Source: Planctomycetota bacterium (GTDB taxonomy: Bacteria; Planctomycetota; PLA2). Taken from it: a stretch of 64,000 bases of DNA. The notes beneath the pieces are model-generated. The model did no database searches, was not told where the DNA came from, and saw nothing but the letters and a program-made list of their open reading frames with translations. The position numbers and the translations under genes were made by a program. Of this stretch, positions 53,681 through 62,019 are shown in pieces; position 1 is the first letter of the stretch, and every line of letters begins with the position of its first letter. The stretch is from NCBI GenBank assembly GCA_021776735.1, contig JAJFFH010000040.1, positions 1 through 64,000 on the forward strand, given 5' to 3'.

Positions 53681-54604
53681 CTAGAACACCGATGCTTCGG
53701 GATGGCGGTTGCTACCGACGCGCCATTCGGCCTTGCACTTGTTGCAGCGTGCCTCTCGAAACCAGAAGTCCTTCCCGCCCACGCTGCGGGAGCCGCACGC
53801 CGGGCAGATGACGTCGAAGTAGCGGCGCGCGCGACGCGTCAGGAGCAACGCTGCGGTCAGCAACAGGCAGGTTCCCGAGACGACCAACGGCCACAGGCGT
53901 CCGGTCGTGACTAGCCCGAGCGCAACGAAGGTATTCAACGGCAAGTAGAGGTGCGCGGCCTGAAAGACGAGGGCGTGTCCCCGGCAAAACAGGACGACGG
54001 CAATGCTCGCCAGGATCGCCAGAAGTGCGGCCGCGATCGGAGCGTCGGCAAACAGCAGCCACAGGAACGCGCCGGACTGCACGGCGAGCAGGGCGGCGGC
54101 GACGACCACCGTCCACGGCGGCCGCGTCGGGCGCGGTGCCCATCGAGCCTCGGCGCTGTCCGGTACCTTGCGAGTGCGGGGGTCGTAGAACGGGGCGGCC
54201 GTGGATCCGCAGGACGGCCAGGTCGCGCCGCAGTTGGCGCAGCGGGCGGTGCGAAACAGAAAGTCGTTTCCGGCGACGCGGTTGGATCCGCAAGCCGGAC
54301 ACACATGCTTGAAGTAGCGGCGCGCCGGGCCGCTCAACACCAGGGTCGCGACGAGAACCAGACACGGCCCCGAGATCGCGAGGGGCCACGGCGAAAGACC
54401 GACGAAGAGAATGTACGCGGACACAACCGCCGCGACCGGAAGCAGGAACAACGCCGTCTGGAGGGCCAGCGCGCGCCCGCGCCAAAACTGGACGAGACAG
54501 GCGACAAGCAGCATCCCCAGGATCACGGCGGCCCATGCGGCGACATGAAACAGTGCCCAGACCGAGAGGCCCGCCTGCACCGCGAGTACAACGGTCGCCA
54601 GCAT
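53681..54604 (-). CDS. Membrane/zinc-ribbon protein, internally duplicated (family member 4)
   Basis: 307 residues holding two copies of a unit made of about four membrane helices followed by a zinc ribbon. Unit 1 ends ARRYFKHVCPACGSNRV, FRTARCANCGATW; unit 2 ends ARRYFDVICPACGSRSV, FREARCNKCKAEW and the tail HPEASVF. A short linker (FYDPRTRKVPDSAEARW) joins them. Each ribbon has two CxxC pairs. The three genes upstream on the same strand each carry one unit, so this one arose by fusion of a duplicated gene. Function unknown. Confidence 0.8.
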   Translation of the reverse strand: MLATVVLAVQAGLSVWALFHVAAWAAVILGMLLVACLVQFWRGRALALQTALFLLPVAAVVSAYILFVGLSPWPLAISGPCLVLVATLVLSGPARRYFKHVCPACGSNRVAGNDFLFRTARCANCGATWPSCGSTAAPFYDPRTRKVPDSAEARWAPRPTRPPWTVVVAAALLAVQSGAFLWLLFADAPIAAALLAILASIAVVLFCRGHALVFQAAHLYLPLNTFVALGLVTTGRLWPLVVSGTCLLLTAALLLTRRARRYFDVICPACGSRSVGGKDFWFREARCNKCKAEWRVGSNRHPEASVF

Positions 54605-54656
54605 GACCGGAGCCGGCGGACGGCGAGCGGTCTTCCCGTGTTCGGCTGCGGGACGA

Positions 54657-55121
54657 TCAGTCGAAGGCGGTGAGATCGCTTCGCTCCTCGTGCGGTTTCC
54701 ATTCGCGGCCGCATTCGCGGCAAATGATTCGGCGGCACAAGACGCCGCGGGGACGCACGCGGCTGTCCTGACAGGTGTAGCAGTGCAGGTCGAAAAAACG
54801 CCTCGCCGTGGAATTGGTCAGTCCGACCACGACCGCCACGGAAACCGGAACGAGGCGGGCGCGCACGACCTCACCGTCGAATACGGCCCACGCGCCCAGC
54901 AGCAGCGCCCCCCAGGCCGCGAACAGCGCGACACGGCGCGCGAGTGGGTGGCCGCATGTCAGCCACAGAAGGAACGCGGCACATACGGCCGCGAAAGCGA
55001 ACGCCCCGACGAGGACGTGGAGCAGGACGTAAAGCCCGAGCACACCGATGGCGAGGCCAACGCCGCTCGGCATCGCCAACCTTCGTCCCGCATTCGTGCT
55101 CGCTGACTTGGCCGTGCGCAT
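54657..55121 (-). CDS. Membrane/zinc-ribbon protein (family member 3)
   Basis: 154 residues from ATG 55121 (MRTAKSASTNAGRRLAMPSG). Four hydrophobic segments (IGVLGLYVLLHVLVGAFAF, VCAAFLLWLTCG, VALFAAWGALLLGAWAV, LVPVSVAVVVGL), then RRFFDLHCYTCQDSRV and ICRECGREWKPHEE, ending DLTAFD. One unit of the tandem family; the ribbon spacing is longer (about 17 residues between CxxC pairs). It starts 7 bases after the previous stop, so it is co-transcribed. Confidence 0.75.
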   Translation of the reverse strand: MRTAKSASTNAGRRLAMPSGVGLAIGVLGLYVLLHVLVGAFAFAAVCAAFLLWLTCGHPLARRVALFAAWGALLLGAWAVFDGEVVRARLVPVSVAVVVGLTNSTARRFFDLHCYTCQDSRVRPRGVLCRRIICRECGREWKPHEERSDLTAFD

Positions 55122-55128
55122 GGTCCTC

Positions 55129-55659
55129 TCATTCGAACACGTCGGACTCGGGATGCGGTGCTCCGACCTGCCACACGCTCTTGCAGCGACCGCAGTGCGC
55201 TTGGTGAAACAGCACATCGACGCCAGACACGCGGCGGGAACCACATGCGGGACAGATCAGGCCGAAAAACACGCGCGAACCGCGCCCCATCAGCCCGAGA
55301 GCCGCCACGCCCAGGCACGGCGCGGACACCACGAAGAATCCGAGGCCGCCATCCAAGCTCCAAGGAAACCAAGGCTGGTCCACGCCACCCATGATGTGGT
55401 TGACCAGGAGGGCCGGGGAGACCAAGACTACGGCCACACAGGCCCACGCCAGCGCTGCTTGCCGTGCAATCGTGCGGCCCCGAAAGAGGTAGAAGACCCC
55501 GACCACACTGCCGATCGTCAACAACGCCGAGATTGTCGGGGCGCCGTTCCATAGGTTCCCGGCGAGGATTCCGGACTCCGCGGCGAGGGCGCCACCCGCA
55601 GCAACTACCGGCCACGGCGGCGAACGGCGAGGGCCAGCGGAACGATCAGTCGAACGCAT
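55129..55659 (-). CDS. Membrane/zinc-ribbon protein (family member 2)
   Basis: 176 residues from ATG 55659 (MRSTDRSAGPRRSPP). Helices around VVAAGGALAAESGI, ALLTIGSVVGVFYLF, LAWACVAVVLVSPALLV and FFVVSAPCLGVAALGLM. Then VFFGLICPACGSRRV, LFHQAHCGRCKSVW and the tail PESDVFE, closely resembling the ribbon ends of member 4. The start overlaps the previous gene by 14 bases, indicating translational coupling. Confidence 0.75.
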   Translation of the reverse strand: MRSTDRSAGPRRSPPWPVVAAGGALAAESGILAGNLWNGAPTISALLTIGSVVGVFYLFRGRTIARQAALAWACVAVVLVSPALLVNHIMGGVDQPWFPWSLDGGLGFFVVSAPCLGVAALGLMGRGSRVFFGLICPACGSRRVSGVDVLFHQAHCGRCKSVWQVGAPHPESDVFE

Positions 55660-56158
55660 TGAGATCCATGCCTTCCTCGCGGTGGTTCCAGACGTGCTTG
55701 CACGTTCGGCAGCGGAGCTTGTTGTCCAAAAAACCCGCGGCGCGCACACTATCGCTCCGGCAGGCGTCGCAGTGGAGACCGAAATGCGCCCGCGCGCTGC
55801 TGGTGCGAAGTCCGAGGATCAACGCCGCGGACGCGGCGAGGAAAACGACTCGTCCGAGCAGCCACCCCAAGCCGTCGCTCGGAAGGTTCGCGCGCGCCAA
55901 AAACGCGGCGAGGGTGCCGAGAAGAACCACCCAAGCGAGAGCCAGCGTCCAATGTCGCGCGAGGGGATAGCCGCCTCTCAGAAACACGATCAGCGTGAGG
56001 GGCACCGGCAGGAGAAACGACGGGCCCGGCGGAACCCCACCCAGCAAACCGGCTCCCATGTACGCGGCGAGCAGTCCGAGGACGACCACCGTCATGCGCA
56101 CACCGGACGGCATCGGATTCCTGTCGGCGGCCGCTCCGGCATGTCTTCCCGTGGTCAC
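55646..56158 (-). CDS. Membrane/zinc-ribbon protein (family member 1, first of the operon)
   Basis: 170 residues from GTG 56158. Helices MTVVVLGLLAAYMGAGLLGG, FLLPVPLTLIVFLRGG, LALAWVVLLGTLAAFLA and VVFLAASAALILGL. Then ARAHFGLHCDACRSDSV, LRCRTCKHVWNH and the tail MDLNAFD. A TATTCT 8 bases before the start suggests a leaderless promoter for the operon. The second Cys pair and the W-two-residues-on pattern match the other members. Confidence 0.75.
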   Translation of the reverse strand: MTTGRHAGAAADRNPMPSGVRMTVVVLGLLAAYMGAGLLGGVPPGPSFLLPVPLTLIVFLRGGYPLARHWTLALAWVVLLGTLAAFLARANLPSDGLGWLLGRVVFLAASAALILGLRTSSARAHFGLHCDACRSDSVRAAGFLDNKLRCRTCKHVWNHREEGMDLNAFD

Positions 56159-56166
56159 AACGGATC

Positions 56167-56172
56167 AGAATA
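56167..56172 (-). promoter_or_regulatory. -10-like TATTCT for the membrane/zinc-ribbon operon
   Basis: Ends 8 bases before GTG 56158 on the minus strand. Confidence 0.45.
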
Positions 56173-56225
56173 GCGGCGCTGAACCAACGGTCGCAAGGGC
56201 GTTCCGCTGGTATCTTCGGCGCCCC

Positions 56226-57344
56226 ATGGCTCCGCCCGTCAACGCCGAATACCGGCTCCTCAATATCAAGCGCAAGCTGCGGGACCTGCTCATGGGGCAA
56301 CGGTTGTCCGCCGATCCCGAGCGCACCGGGGTTGTTTCGCTCGGCGACTTCGGGTTGAAGTGCGACAAGCTCGCGGCGTTCGCGGGCGAGAGCGTCGCCG
56401 AGCTTGCGTCGGTCCGTTCCGCGGAGGGCCGTTGCGCGCTGCGGCTCTGCGAAGAACTTGAGCTGGCGGCGCGCACGTCCGCACTGCTCGAAACACTGCC
56501 CAAGAGCCGCGCGCGGGTCGGCCTGCAATGCGACCTGCTCGAGGAAGTGCAGGTAAGGGTCCTTGCGGCGCTTGAAAACGAGGGCCGGCTACCCGAAGAC
56601 ATCGCCGTCCTGGGGCTGACGTCCCTTGCAGGCGACGAACGCGAACTGTTCGCTCCGTTTCTCGAATTCACGGGCGAACTCGCGGCCGCACGCCCCGGCC
56701 AAATCGATGCGGGCCATGTACGCCGCCGGCTACGCCGCGCGATTCTCGAGCACATCGAGCACGGCGAGGGTCCGTTCGAGATGACGGTCGATGGGGACGG
56801 GACGCTGCGGTTCTCGACGTTTGAGTTTCGCGCGGAGCCGGTGCTGGGCGGCGGCAAGTTCAAGCGGTCCGCCCACGAGCCGCCGGAAGTCAAGAAGGTT
56901 CTCGACATGCGCGACCAGGCGCCCGACGAGGGGCTCGCCGACTTCCTGCTGGTCAAGGCCGTGGACGAGGCGTTGCTCGCCGTCTTGCAGCCGCACCTGG
57001 CCGGCAACGCGCTGCCGACGAAGGCGCGCGCGTTCCCGCGGCGGCCCGGGAAGCGCTTCTCGGTCCGGCCCGAAGCCGTGACCCTCGACATCCCCGGCTG
57101 GGATTCGGAAATGGCGGCGCGCGGCGTCGAAAAAGTCGCGGCGCGGCGGGCTGGCCCGGAGTGGGCGCGGTTGCCGAAGGGCGCGTACCTGCTCCGGCTG
57201 TTGTTGGGCGCGGACGACCCGCTGACCACCGACCTGCTCGCCCTGGGACCGGCCCTGGGGCGCATGCAAAAGGGCGAAGCGGTCCCGGACACGCGCAAGC
57301 GGGCCGAAACGACGCTCCATGCGCTGCTTTCGCGCTTGGCGTGA
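56226..57344 (+). CDS. Hypothetical protein
   Basis: 372 residues from ATG 56226 (MAPPVNAEYRLLNIKRKLRD); the track's earlier start runs back through the promoter of the divergent operon. Soluble, mainly helical in the first 150 residues (DLLEEVQVRVLAALENEG, FLEFTGELAAARPG), then mixed (DGTLRFSTFEFRAEP, PEAVTLDIPGWDSEM). I do not recognise the family. It lies 29 bases ahead of clpP on the same strand and may be co-transcribed, so a role in protein quality control is possible but speculative. Confidence 0.7.
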   Translation: MAPPVNAEYRLLNIKRKLRDLLMGQRLSADPERTGVVSLGDFGLKCDKLAAFAGESVAELASVRSAEGRCALRLCEELELAARTSALLETLPKSRARVGLQCDLLEEVQVRVLAALENEGRLPEDIAVLGLTSLAGDERELFAPFLEFTGELAAARPGQIDAGHVRRRLRRAILEHIEHGEGPFEMTVDGDGTLRFSTFEFRAEPVLGGGKFKRSAHEPPEVKKVLDMRDQAPDEGLADFLLVKAVDEALLAVLQPHLAGNALPTKARAFPRRPGKRFSVRPEAVTLDIPGWDSEMAARGVEKVAARRAGPEWARLPKGAYLLRLLLGADDPLTTDLLALGPALGRMQKGEAVPDTRKRAETTLHALLSRLA

Positions 57345-57373
57345 GTGTTACGGGTGAGTGTTAGGCTGACGCG

Positions 57374-57943
57374 ATGCCGGAAGCGGACAACCAACTCACG
57401 CGTCGTCTCCAAGACAAGCTGCTCGAGCAGCGGATCCTGATCCTGTCCGAGCCCGTCATGTCGGAATCGGCGGAGCGGCTCGTCTCGCAACTCCTCTACC
57501 TCGACGCCGAGGGCCCGAAAAAGCCCATTCGCTTTTTCATCAACACCCCGGGCGGCTCGGTCAGCGACGGCTTCGCCATCTTCGACGCCATCCGCATGAT
57601 CTCCGCCCCGGTCACGACCATCTGCACCGGCATGAGCGCGTCGATGGGCACGATCCTTATGCTGGCGCCGCGCGACAAGAAAAGCCGCGTCGTCACCCCG
57701 AACACGCGCATCATGATCCACCAGCCCTCCGGCGGCTACCGCGGCTCCGCATCCGACATCGAGATCGGCGCCAAGGAAATCCTGAAGCTGCGCGACCGCC
57801 TCATCCAGGTCTACGTGGACGAGTGCGGCGTCGATCACGAGCGCGTCCGCAAGGATCTGGGCCGCGACTACTGGATGACCGCCGAAGAATGCGTCGAGTA
57901 CGGCCTGATCGACCGAGTTGTCTCGAGCATGAAGGACCTCTAA
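57374..57943 (+). CDS. clpP: ATP-dependent Clp protease proteolytic subunit
   Basis: 189 residues, standard size. Catalytic triad visible: Ser in CTGMSASMGTILM, His in MIHQPSGGYRG, Asp in DLGRDYWMTAEE. The N-terminal LLEQRILILSEPVMSE and FFINTPGGSVSDGFAIFDAI are family hallmarks. It forms a 14-mer chamber fed by ClpX or ClpA-type ATPases; no clpX follows, which is usual when a genome has several clpP copies. The short N-terminus, lacking a long propeptide, suggests little processing. It begins 29 bases after the upstream hypothetical gene. Confidence 0.95.
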   Translation: MPEADNQLTRRLQDKLLEQRILILSEPVMSESAERLVSQLLYLDAEGPKKPIRFFINTPGGSVSDGFAIFDAIRMISAPVTTICTGMSASMGTILMLAPRDKKSRVVTPNTRIMIHQPSGGYRGSASDIEIGAKEILKLRDRLIQVYVDECGVDHERVRKDLGRDYWMTAEECVEYGLIDRVVSSMKDL

Positions 57944-57954
57944 GGCGTCAGCAG

Positions 57955-57966
57955 ACGGACGGCGAT
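57955..57966 (-). repeat. 12-mer ATCGCCGTCCGT, copy 12, with REP-like hairpin
   Basis: Twelve bases after clpP. Reading rightwards, ACGGACGGCGAT is followed at 57971-57997 by GCGAAAACCCGCTACGCG...TTTTCGC, a hairpin closed by GCGAAAA/TTTTCGC. Confidence 0.85.
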
Positions 57967-58188
57967 ACCTGCGAAAACCCGCTACGCGTCTTTTCGCTAA
58001 GACGCGCGCGCCGCGCCACCATGACCATGAAATGAACCGGCGTCCGTACGCCGCGAGCCGTCCAACACCAAGCGACCGCACCGGAACGGCCCAAGACACC
58101 GGGAACCGGCCGACTTCGCCGAATCGGCCCCCGTCACTCATGCCTCGGGTGCGCGACACGCGCCGACAGGCGCGGCGTGCGCGGACTA

Positions 58189-58215
58189 TCGAAAATCCGC
58201 AAAGCGGATTTTCGC
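58189..58215. repeat. Perfect hairpin GAAAATCCGC-AAA-GCGGATTTTC beside a 12-mer
   Basis: A 10-bp perfect stem whose base is CGAAAA/TTTTCG, like the hairpin at 57971. The 12-mer at 58221 follows in inverted orientation relative to the copy at 57955, so the whole 57955-58232 block is a large inverted arrangement. Confidence 0.75.
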
Positions 58216-58220
58216 AGCGC

Positions 58221-58232
58221 ATCGCCGTCCGT
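58221..58232 (+). repeat. 12-mer ATCGCCGTCCGT, copy 13
   Basis: Exact copy followed by ACGCT, 14 bases before the peptidase start at 58247. Confidence 0.85.
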
Positions 58233-58246
58233 ACGCTATCTGCCCC

Positions 58247-59452
58247 ATGCGGTGGGCCTTCCTCGCTCTCCTCGCGGCCACCCTCGCTCTACGCTGGTGG
58301 CTCTCGATCCGTCAGGAGCGGCACGTTCTGCGGCATCGGAGCGCCGTGCCGGAGCCGTTTCGGATTCCGCTCACAGCGCACCAAAAGGCGGCCGACTACA
58401 CGATCGCGCGAGTGCGGCTTGGACGCGTGTCCATGCTTGTCGATGCCGGGCTGCTTCTGGCATTCACGTTCGGGGGCGGGTGGCGCTGGCTTGCCGGCGC
58501 GATCGGGACCGGGACGATGGCGCGCGGGACGCTGTTCCTCGTTGTCGCTTTCGCTGCTTCCGACGTCGCCCGTTTGCCGCTGCGGATCTGGAGCACGTTC
58601 TTCATCGAGCGGAAGTTCGGCTTTAACCGAACAACGCTGTCCACGTTCGTCTTGGACCTCGCAAAGCAGGCGGCGCTGGGCCTCGCGATCGGCGGGCCGC
58701 TCGCGTGGGGTGCGCTCTTTCTTGCGACGAGAGGCTGGTGGGTGCAGCTCTGGGCCGGCTGGCTCGCGGTCTCCATTTTCTTCGCCTGGGCCTGGCCCGC
58801 CTGGATCGCACCCTTGTTCTGGCGTTTTCGGCCCCTCGCCGATCGCTCGCTCGCGGCGCGGCTCGAGGATCTGCTGCGGCGGACCGGCTTTGAGTCCGGC
58901 GGGCTGTTCGAAATGGACGGCTCGCGCCGGTCCCGCAAGGCCAACGCGTTTTTCTCCGGCTTTGGACGCAGAAAACGCGTCGTTTTGTTCGACACCCTCA
59001 TCGACCTGATGACGCCGAGCGAGATCGAGGCCGTGGTCGCCCACGAACTGGGCCACTTCAAGCTGCGCCACATCGCGAAGGGCCTGCTCGTCGGCGCCGC
59101 GGTCGGCGCGCTGTCACTTGCCGGGCTCGCCGCCTCGCTCTCGTGGTCGGCGTTTCACGAGGAGCTCAACGTGCCGCACAGCACCGCTCCAGGCCTCGTG
59201 CTGTTTGCCTTTGTCGCGCCGCTCCTACTCCTCCCCCTGCGCCCCCTCCTCGCTTTCTTGTCCCGCAAACACGAATACGAAGCCGACGCGTTCGCGGTCC
59301 GCGAAGTCGGTGCTGTCCCCATGGCAGCGGCCCTCGTCAAGCTGTACGAGCACAACGCGACCACGCTCACCCCCGACGCGCTCCACTCGGCTTTTCACGA
59401 CTCCCACCCTCCCGCGCCGCTTCGTATCGGAAAGATTTCAGATCCCGGTTAG
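58247..59452 (+). CDS. M48-family membrane metalloprotease (Ste24/CAAX protease type)
   Basis: 401 residues. An N-terminal region of several membrane helices (LALLAATLALRWWLSI, LVDAGLLLAFTFGGGWRWL, LFLVVAFAASDVARL) holds the Ste24 motif FFIERKFGFNRTTLSTFVLDL. The catalytic zinc site AVVAHELGHFKLRH (about 264) and the third ligand in HEYEADAFAVREVG (about 343) are complete. Two further helices lie between them. The order and the 'ExKFGFN' motif place it with Ste24-type proteases rather than HtpX. It probably degrades misfolded or stalled membrane proteins. Confidence 0.93.
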   Translation: MRWAFLALLAATLALRWWLSIRQERHVLRHRSAVPEPFRIPLTAHQKAADYTIARVRLGRVSMLVDAGLLLAFTFGGGWRWLAGAIGTGTMARGTLFLVVAFAASDVARLPLRIWSTFFIERKFGFNRTTLSTFVLDLAKQAALGLAIGGPLAWGALFLATRGWWVQLWAGWLAVSIFFAWAWPAWIAPLFWRFRPLADRSLAARLEDLLRRTGFESGGLFEMDGSRRSRKANAFFSGFGRRKRVVLFDTLIDLMTPSEIEAVVAHELGHFKLRHIAKGLLVGAAVGALSLAGLAASLSWSAFHEELNVPHSTAPGLVLFAFVAPLLLLPLRPLLAFLSRKHEYEADAFAVREVGAVPMAAALVKLYEHNATTLTPDALHSAFHDSHPPAPLRIGKISDPG

Positions 59453-59498
59453 GCTTTCGTTTGGAGCTCTTCCCTTTCGTTCGGAGATTCAAACCGAG

Positions 59499-60266
59499 AT
59501 GCGATACATCTGCGTTCTTCTGACTGCCGGACTTCTCGCCTGCGGAGGCGGCGGTGGCGGAGGCGGCGGCAACCCGGGCGGACCGACCAACGCCGAAATC
59601 GCTCAGGCCATCCTCGACGCGTGCGGCCAGACGTCGCTGAACCAGCTTCTCGAGCTGCTGGATGCCTTCGAGCCGCTGCTCAACCCCGGCAGTACGAAGG
59701 TCGCGCCGGCCTACAACGTCGATGGCGCCGACCCGGGCAGCGGGGTCATCGTTTGGCAACTCGACCTGGACGGCGATATGGCCCCCGACATCGGCGGTCA
59801 GATCGGATTTCAGGATGCCGCGGACCAGCCCACGGCACCGTTCGACTTCAGCCAGCTCGCCCCTGACTTGAGCAACCTCGCCACGCTGCTCGGCGGCGCG
59901 CCCGACGGGACGCAGGTGGTCATCCAGTTCAACGACGCGGGCGGCAGCCTGGTGAGCCGCAGCGGTCAGATCGACGCCACCTACCAGGGCGGCGCCGCAG
60001 GCGCCTTGACCGGGGGGGTCGCCTTGAACGACGGCAACACGAGCTGCGGTGCGTCGTTCGAACTCGATGCCGTGGCTCTCGCCGCCCTAGCCGGCGCGAT
60101 TCCTGGGGCACCGTTCGGCGGCCAGGTGACCAACGAAGACGGCACGGCCGACGGCACGTTCACGTTCGACAGCACGAACAGCGTCGGAGTGACCGTAACC
60201 GTCAACGGCGAAGCATCTGACTTTGTTGTCGATCTCGCGAGCGGAACGGTCACCCCCTCGCGTTAG
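59499..60266 (+). CDS. Lipoprotein of a paralogous family (member 2)
   Basis: 255 residues from ATG 59499. Lipobox VLLTAGLLAC followed by a nine-residue Gly run. Then IAQAILDACGQTSLNQLLELLDAF, WQLDLDGDMAPDIGGQIGFQD, GGVALNDGNTSCGASFELD and the end GVTVTVNGEASDFVVDLASG. The order and spacing of these blocks match the lipoproteins at 45010 and 62213. The Gly-rich linker probably spans from the membrane to a beta domain. Function unknown. It follows the protease gene by 46 bases on the same strand. Confidence 0.75.
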   Translation: MRYICVLLTAGLLACGGGGGGGGGNPGGPTNAEIAQAILDACGQTSLNQLLELLDAFEPLLNPGSTKVAPAYNVDGADPGSGVIVWQLDLDGDMAPDIGGQIGFQDAADQPTAPFDFSQLAPDLSNLATLLGGAPDGTQVVIQFNDAGGSLVSRSGQIDATYQGGAAGALTGGVALNDGNTSCGASFELDAVALAALAGAIPGAPFGGQVTNEDGTADGTFTFDSTNSVGVTVTVNGEASDFVVDLASGTVTPSR

Positions 60267-60331
60267 CCTCAAGGATGAGTTTCGCGGGCGAACTCGCGTA
60301 GACACAGCGCGTGATCGTTCGCTGTGGTTTC

Positions 60332-60406
60332 GTCCCGATGCGGGGCGGGACAGTGGTTGTCTCGTCCCGATGCGGGATGGTGGTTTGTTTCGTCCCGATG
60401 CGGGAC
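60332..60406. promoter_or_regulatory. Three operator-like palindromes GTCCCG-ATG-CGGGAC
   Basis: Copies at 60332-60346 (one change), 60364-60378 (one change) and 60392-60406 (perfect). Start-to-start spacings are 32 and 28 bases, near three helical turns. They lie 130-200 bases upstream of the beta-helix lipoprotein gene and just after the previous gene. Possible regulator-binding sites; three such hairpins could also act in RNA. Confidence 0.6.
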
Positions 60407-60535
60407 GGTGTATGGAGGTTTCGGCTCACAGTCGCCGCCCCCCGACGTCGATAGACGCGCTGGAGGGCTTGACCGGAGTCGAGGTGTGTCCGCACGCGGA
60501 CGCACCGAATACAAGAAAGCACACTGGAGGTAACC

Positions 60536-61954
60536 ATGTCGCTGGCCAAGCTGCTACGAGTGCTGGCTCTCGGTCTCGCCATCCTGTTCGTTCCCGGCTG
60601 TCCCATGTCCATCCTCGATGCGACGGACACAGCCGAGGAACCCGAGGTTCCGGCCGAGGAAGAGCCGCCTGCTGAAGACCCCCCCGCCGAAGAGCCCCCG
60701 GCCGAGGAGGAACCCCCTCCCGCCGAGGAGCCGCCCGTCATCAACGACGGCAACGGCCCCACGCTCGATCCCGGCTTCAACGAATCGACCAACCTGATCG
60801 AGGTCTTTTTCGACAACGCCAAGAGTGAACGCGAGAACGGGTCCAACCTGCGCTCCGTGCTCCAGAACGCCGAGCCCGGCGATCTCATCCGCATCCACGG
60901 TGGTCGGTACGAGGTCAACAGCTCGTTTCGCGTCAACCTCGACGGCACCGAGGCGAACCCCATCACGATCGAGGCCGCCGAGGGCGAGACCGTCCACGTC
61001 CACCAGGCGACGAACAAGCAGAACCTGATCGATGTCGATCGCGGTTCGTGGTTCACGATCCGCGGCCTGGAGTTCACGTGCACGGGTCTCGGCCTGCGCC
61101 TGCACGACGTGCACCACGGCTACGTCGTGGGCAACCACATCCACGACACGGGCGGCACCGCGGTCGCGATGAACTCGCGCGACACGCACCACATGTATTT
61201 CGTGGACAACCACATCCACGATACGGCTGTGCACGGCGAGGGGTTCTACCTCGGCGCCAACAACGCCCAGTACATCACGCACCACACCTACGTCGTCGGC
61301 AACCACATCCACGACACGAAGAACTCGGACCAGGGCGACGGCATCGAGATCAAGGAAGGCTCGTACGCCTGCGTGATCTCGGACAACGTCATCGAGAACA
61401 CGCACTACCCCTGCATCCTCGTGTACGGCACCCGGGGCAACCCGGAGCGCAACATCATCGAGAGAAACATCTGCATCGGCACGGACGACTACTGCATCCA
61501 GGCCGCCAGCGACGCGATCGTCCGCAACAACATCCTCATCGACGGCAAGAACGGGTGCATGGCCGTGCAGCCGCACCAGAGTTCGAGGCCGATGAACATG
61601 ACCATCGTCAACAACACGATGATCAACAGCGGCATCTGCCTGCAGACCCGCGCCTGGAACGAGAGCTCGACCGTCAACATCCTCGTTGCCAACAACGTGA
61701 TGGTCTCGACGAGCGGCAGTTTCATCGCCGGCAACCTCGGCAACTCCGAGCTTGTCTTTCGCGCGAACCACCAGGCGGAGTCCCTCACGGGCCTCTTCGT
61801 CGATCTGAACCTGACCGGCACCAAGCGCGATGCGACGCCGAAGGCGGGCTCCCCGCTGCTCAGCGCCGGCAACGCCGACGACGAGCCGGACGACGACTAC
61901 AACAAGAAGGAACGCACAGGCGGCGTCGAAATCGGCGCGGTCGACGTGGACTAG
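60536..61954 (+). CDS. Lipoprotein with a right-handed parallel beta-helix
   Basis: 472 residues from ATG 60536, with TGGAGG seven bases upstream. Lipobox LAILFVPGC. A Glu/Pro-rich spacer (about 38-65) follows, then a pectate-lyase-like beta-helix (about 85-440) of short turns: GDLIRIHGGRYEV, ITIEAAEGETVHV, GYVVGNHIHDTGG, MYFVDNHIHDTAVHG, YVVGNHIHDTKNSDQGD, CVISDNVIENTHY, AIVRNNILIDG, MTIVNNTMINSG. The recurring NHIHDT turns are characteristic of DUF1565/right-handed-helix proteins that bind or cleave polysaccharides. Several His/Asp-rich turns could form an active site, but I cannot assign one. Probably a surface-attached polysaccharide-active or adhesive protein. Confidence 0.85.
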   Translation: MSLAKLLRVLALGLAILFVPGCPMSILDATDTAEEPEVPAEEEPPAEDPPAEEPPAEEEPPPAEEPPVINDGNGPTLDPGFNESTNLIEVFFDNAKSERENGSNLRSVLQNAEPGDLIRIHGGRYEVNSSFRVNLDGTEANPITIEAAEGETVHVHQATNKQNLIDVDRGSWFTIRGLEFTCTGLGLRLHDVHHGYVVGNHIHDTGGTAVAMNSRDTHHMYFVDNHIHDTAVHGEGFYLGANNAQYITHHTYVVGNHIHDTKNSDQGDGIEIKEGSYACVISDNVIENTHYPCILVYGTRGNPERNIIERNICIGTDDYCIQAASDAIVRNNILIDGKNGCMAVQPHQSSRPMNMTIVNNTMINSGICLQTRAWNESSTVNILVANNVMVSTSGSFIAGNLGNSELVFRANHQAESLTGLFVDLNLTGTKRDATPKAGSPLLSAGNADDEPDDDYNKKERTGGVEIGAVDVD

Positions 61955-61989
61955 CCCCCGGTTAGAACCGAATCCTGTTTCGCTATTCA

Positions 61990-62019
61990 ACGGGTCGGCC
62001 TTCGGGTCGGCCCGTTTTT
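61990..62019 (+). terminator. Rho-independent terminator
   Basis: ACGGGTCGGCC-TTCG-GGTCGGCCCGT pairs along 11 bases with two G-U wobbles, capped by a TTCG tetraloop and followed by a T run, 35 bases after the beta-helix gene. Confidence 0.88.

Noticed and set aside
55129-55749. Longer start for zinc-ribbon family member 2
   Set aside because: The extra N-terminus is polar and overlaps the previous gene by 100 bases; the ATG at 55659 fits the coupling seen elsewhere in the operon.
56165-58222. 685-codon minus-strand ORF
   Set aside because: It covers clpP and the upstream hypothetical gene in antisense; composition is Ser/Arg-rich and no motif is visible.
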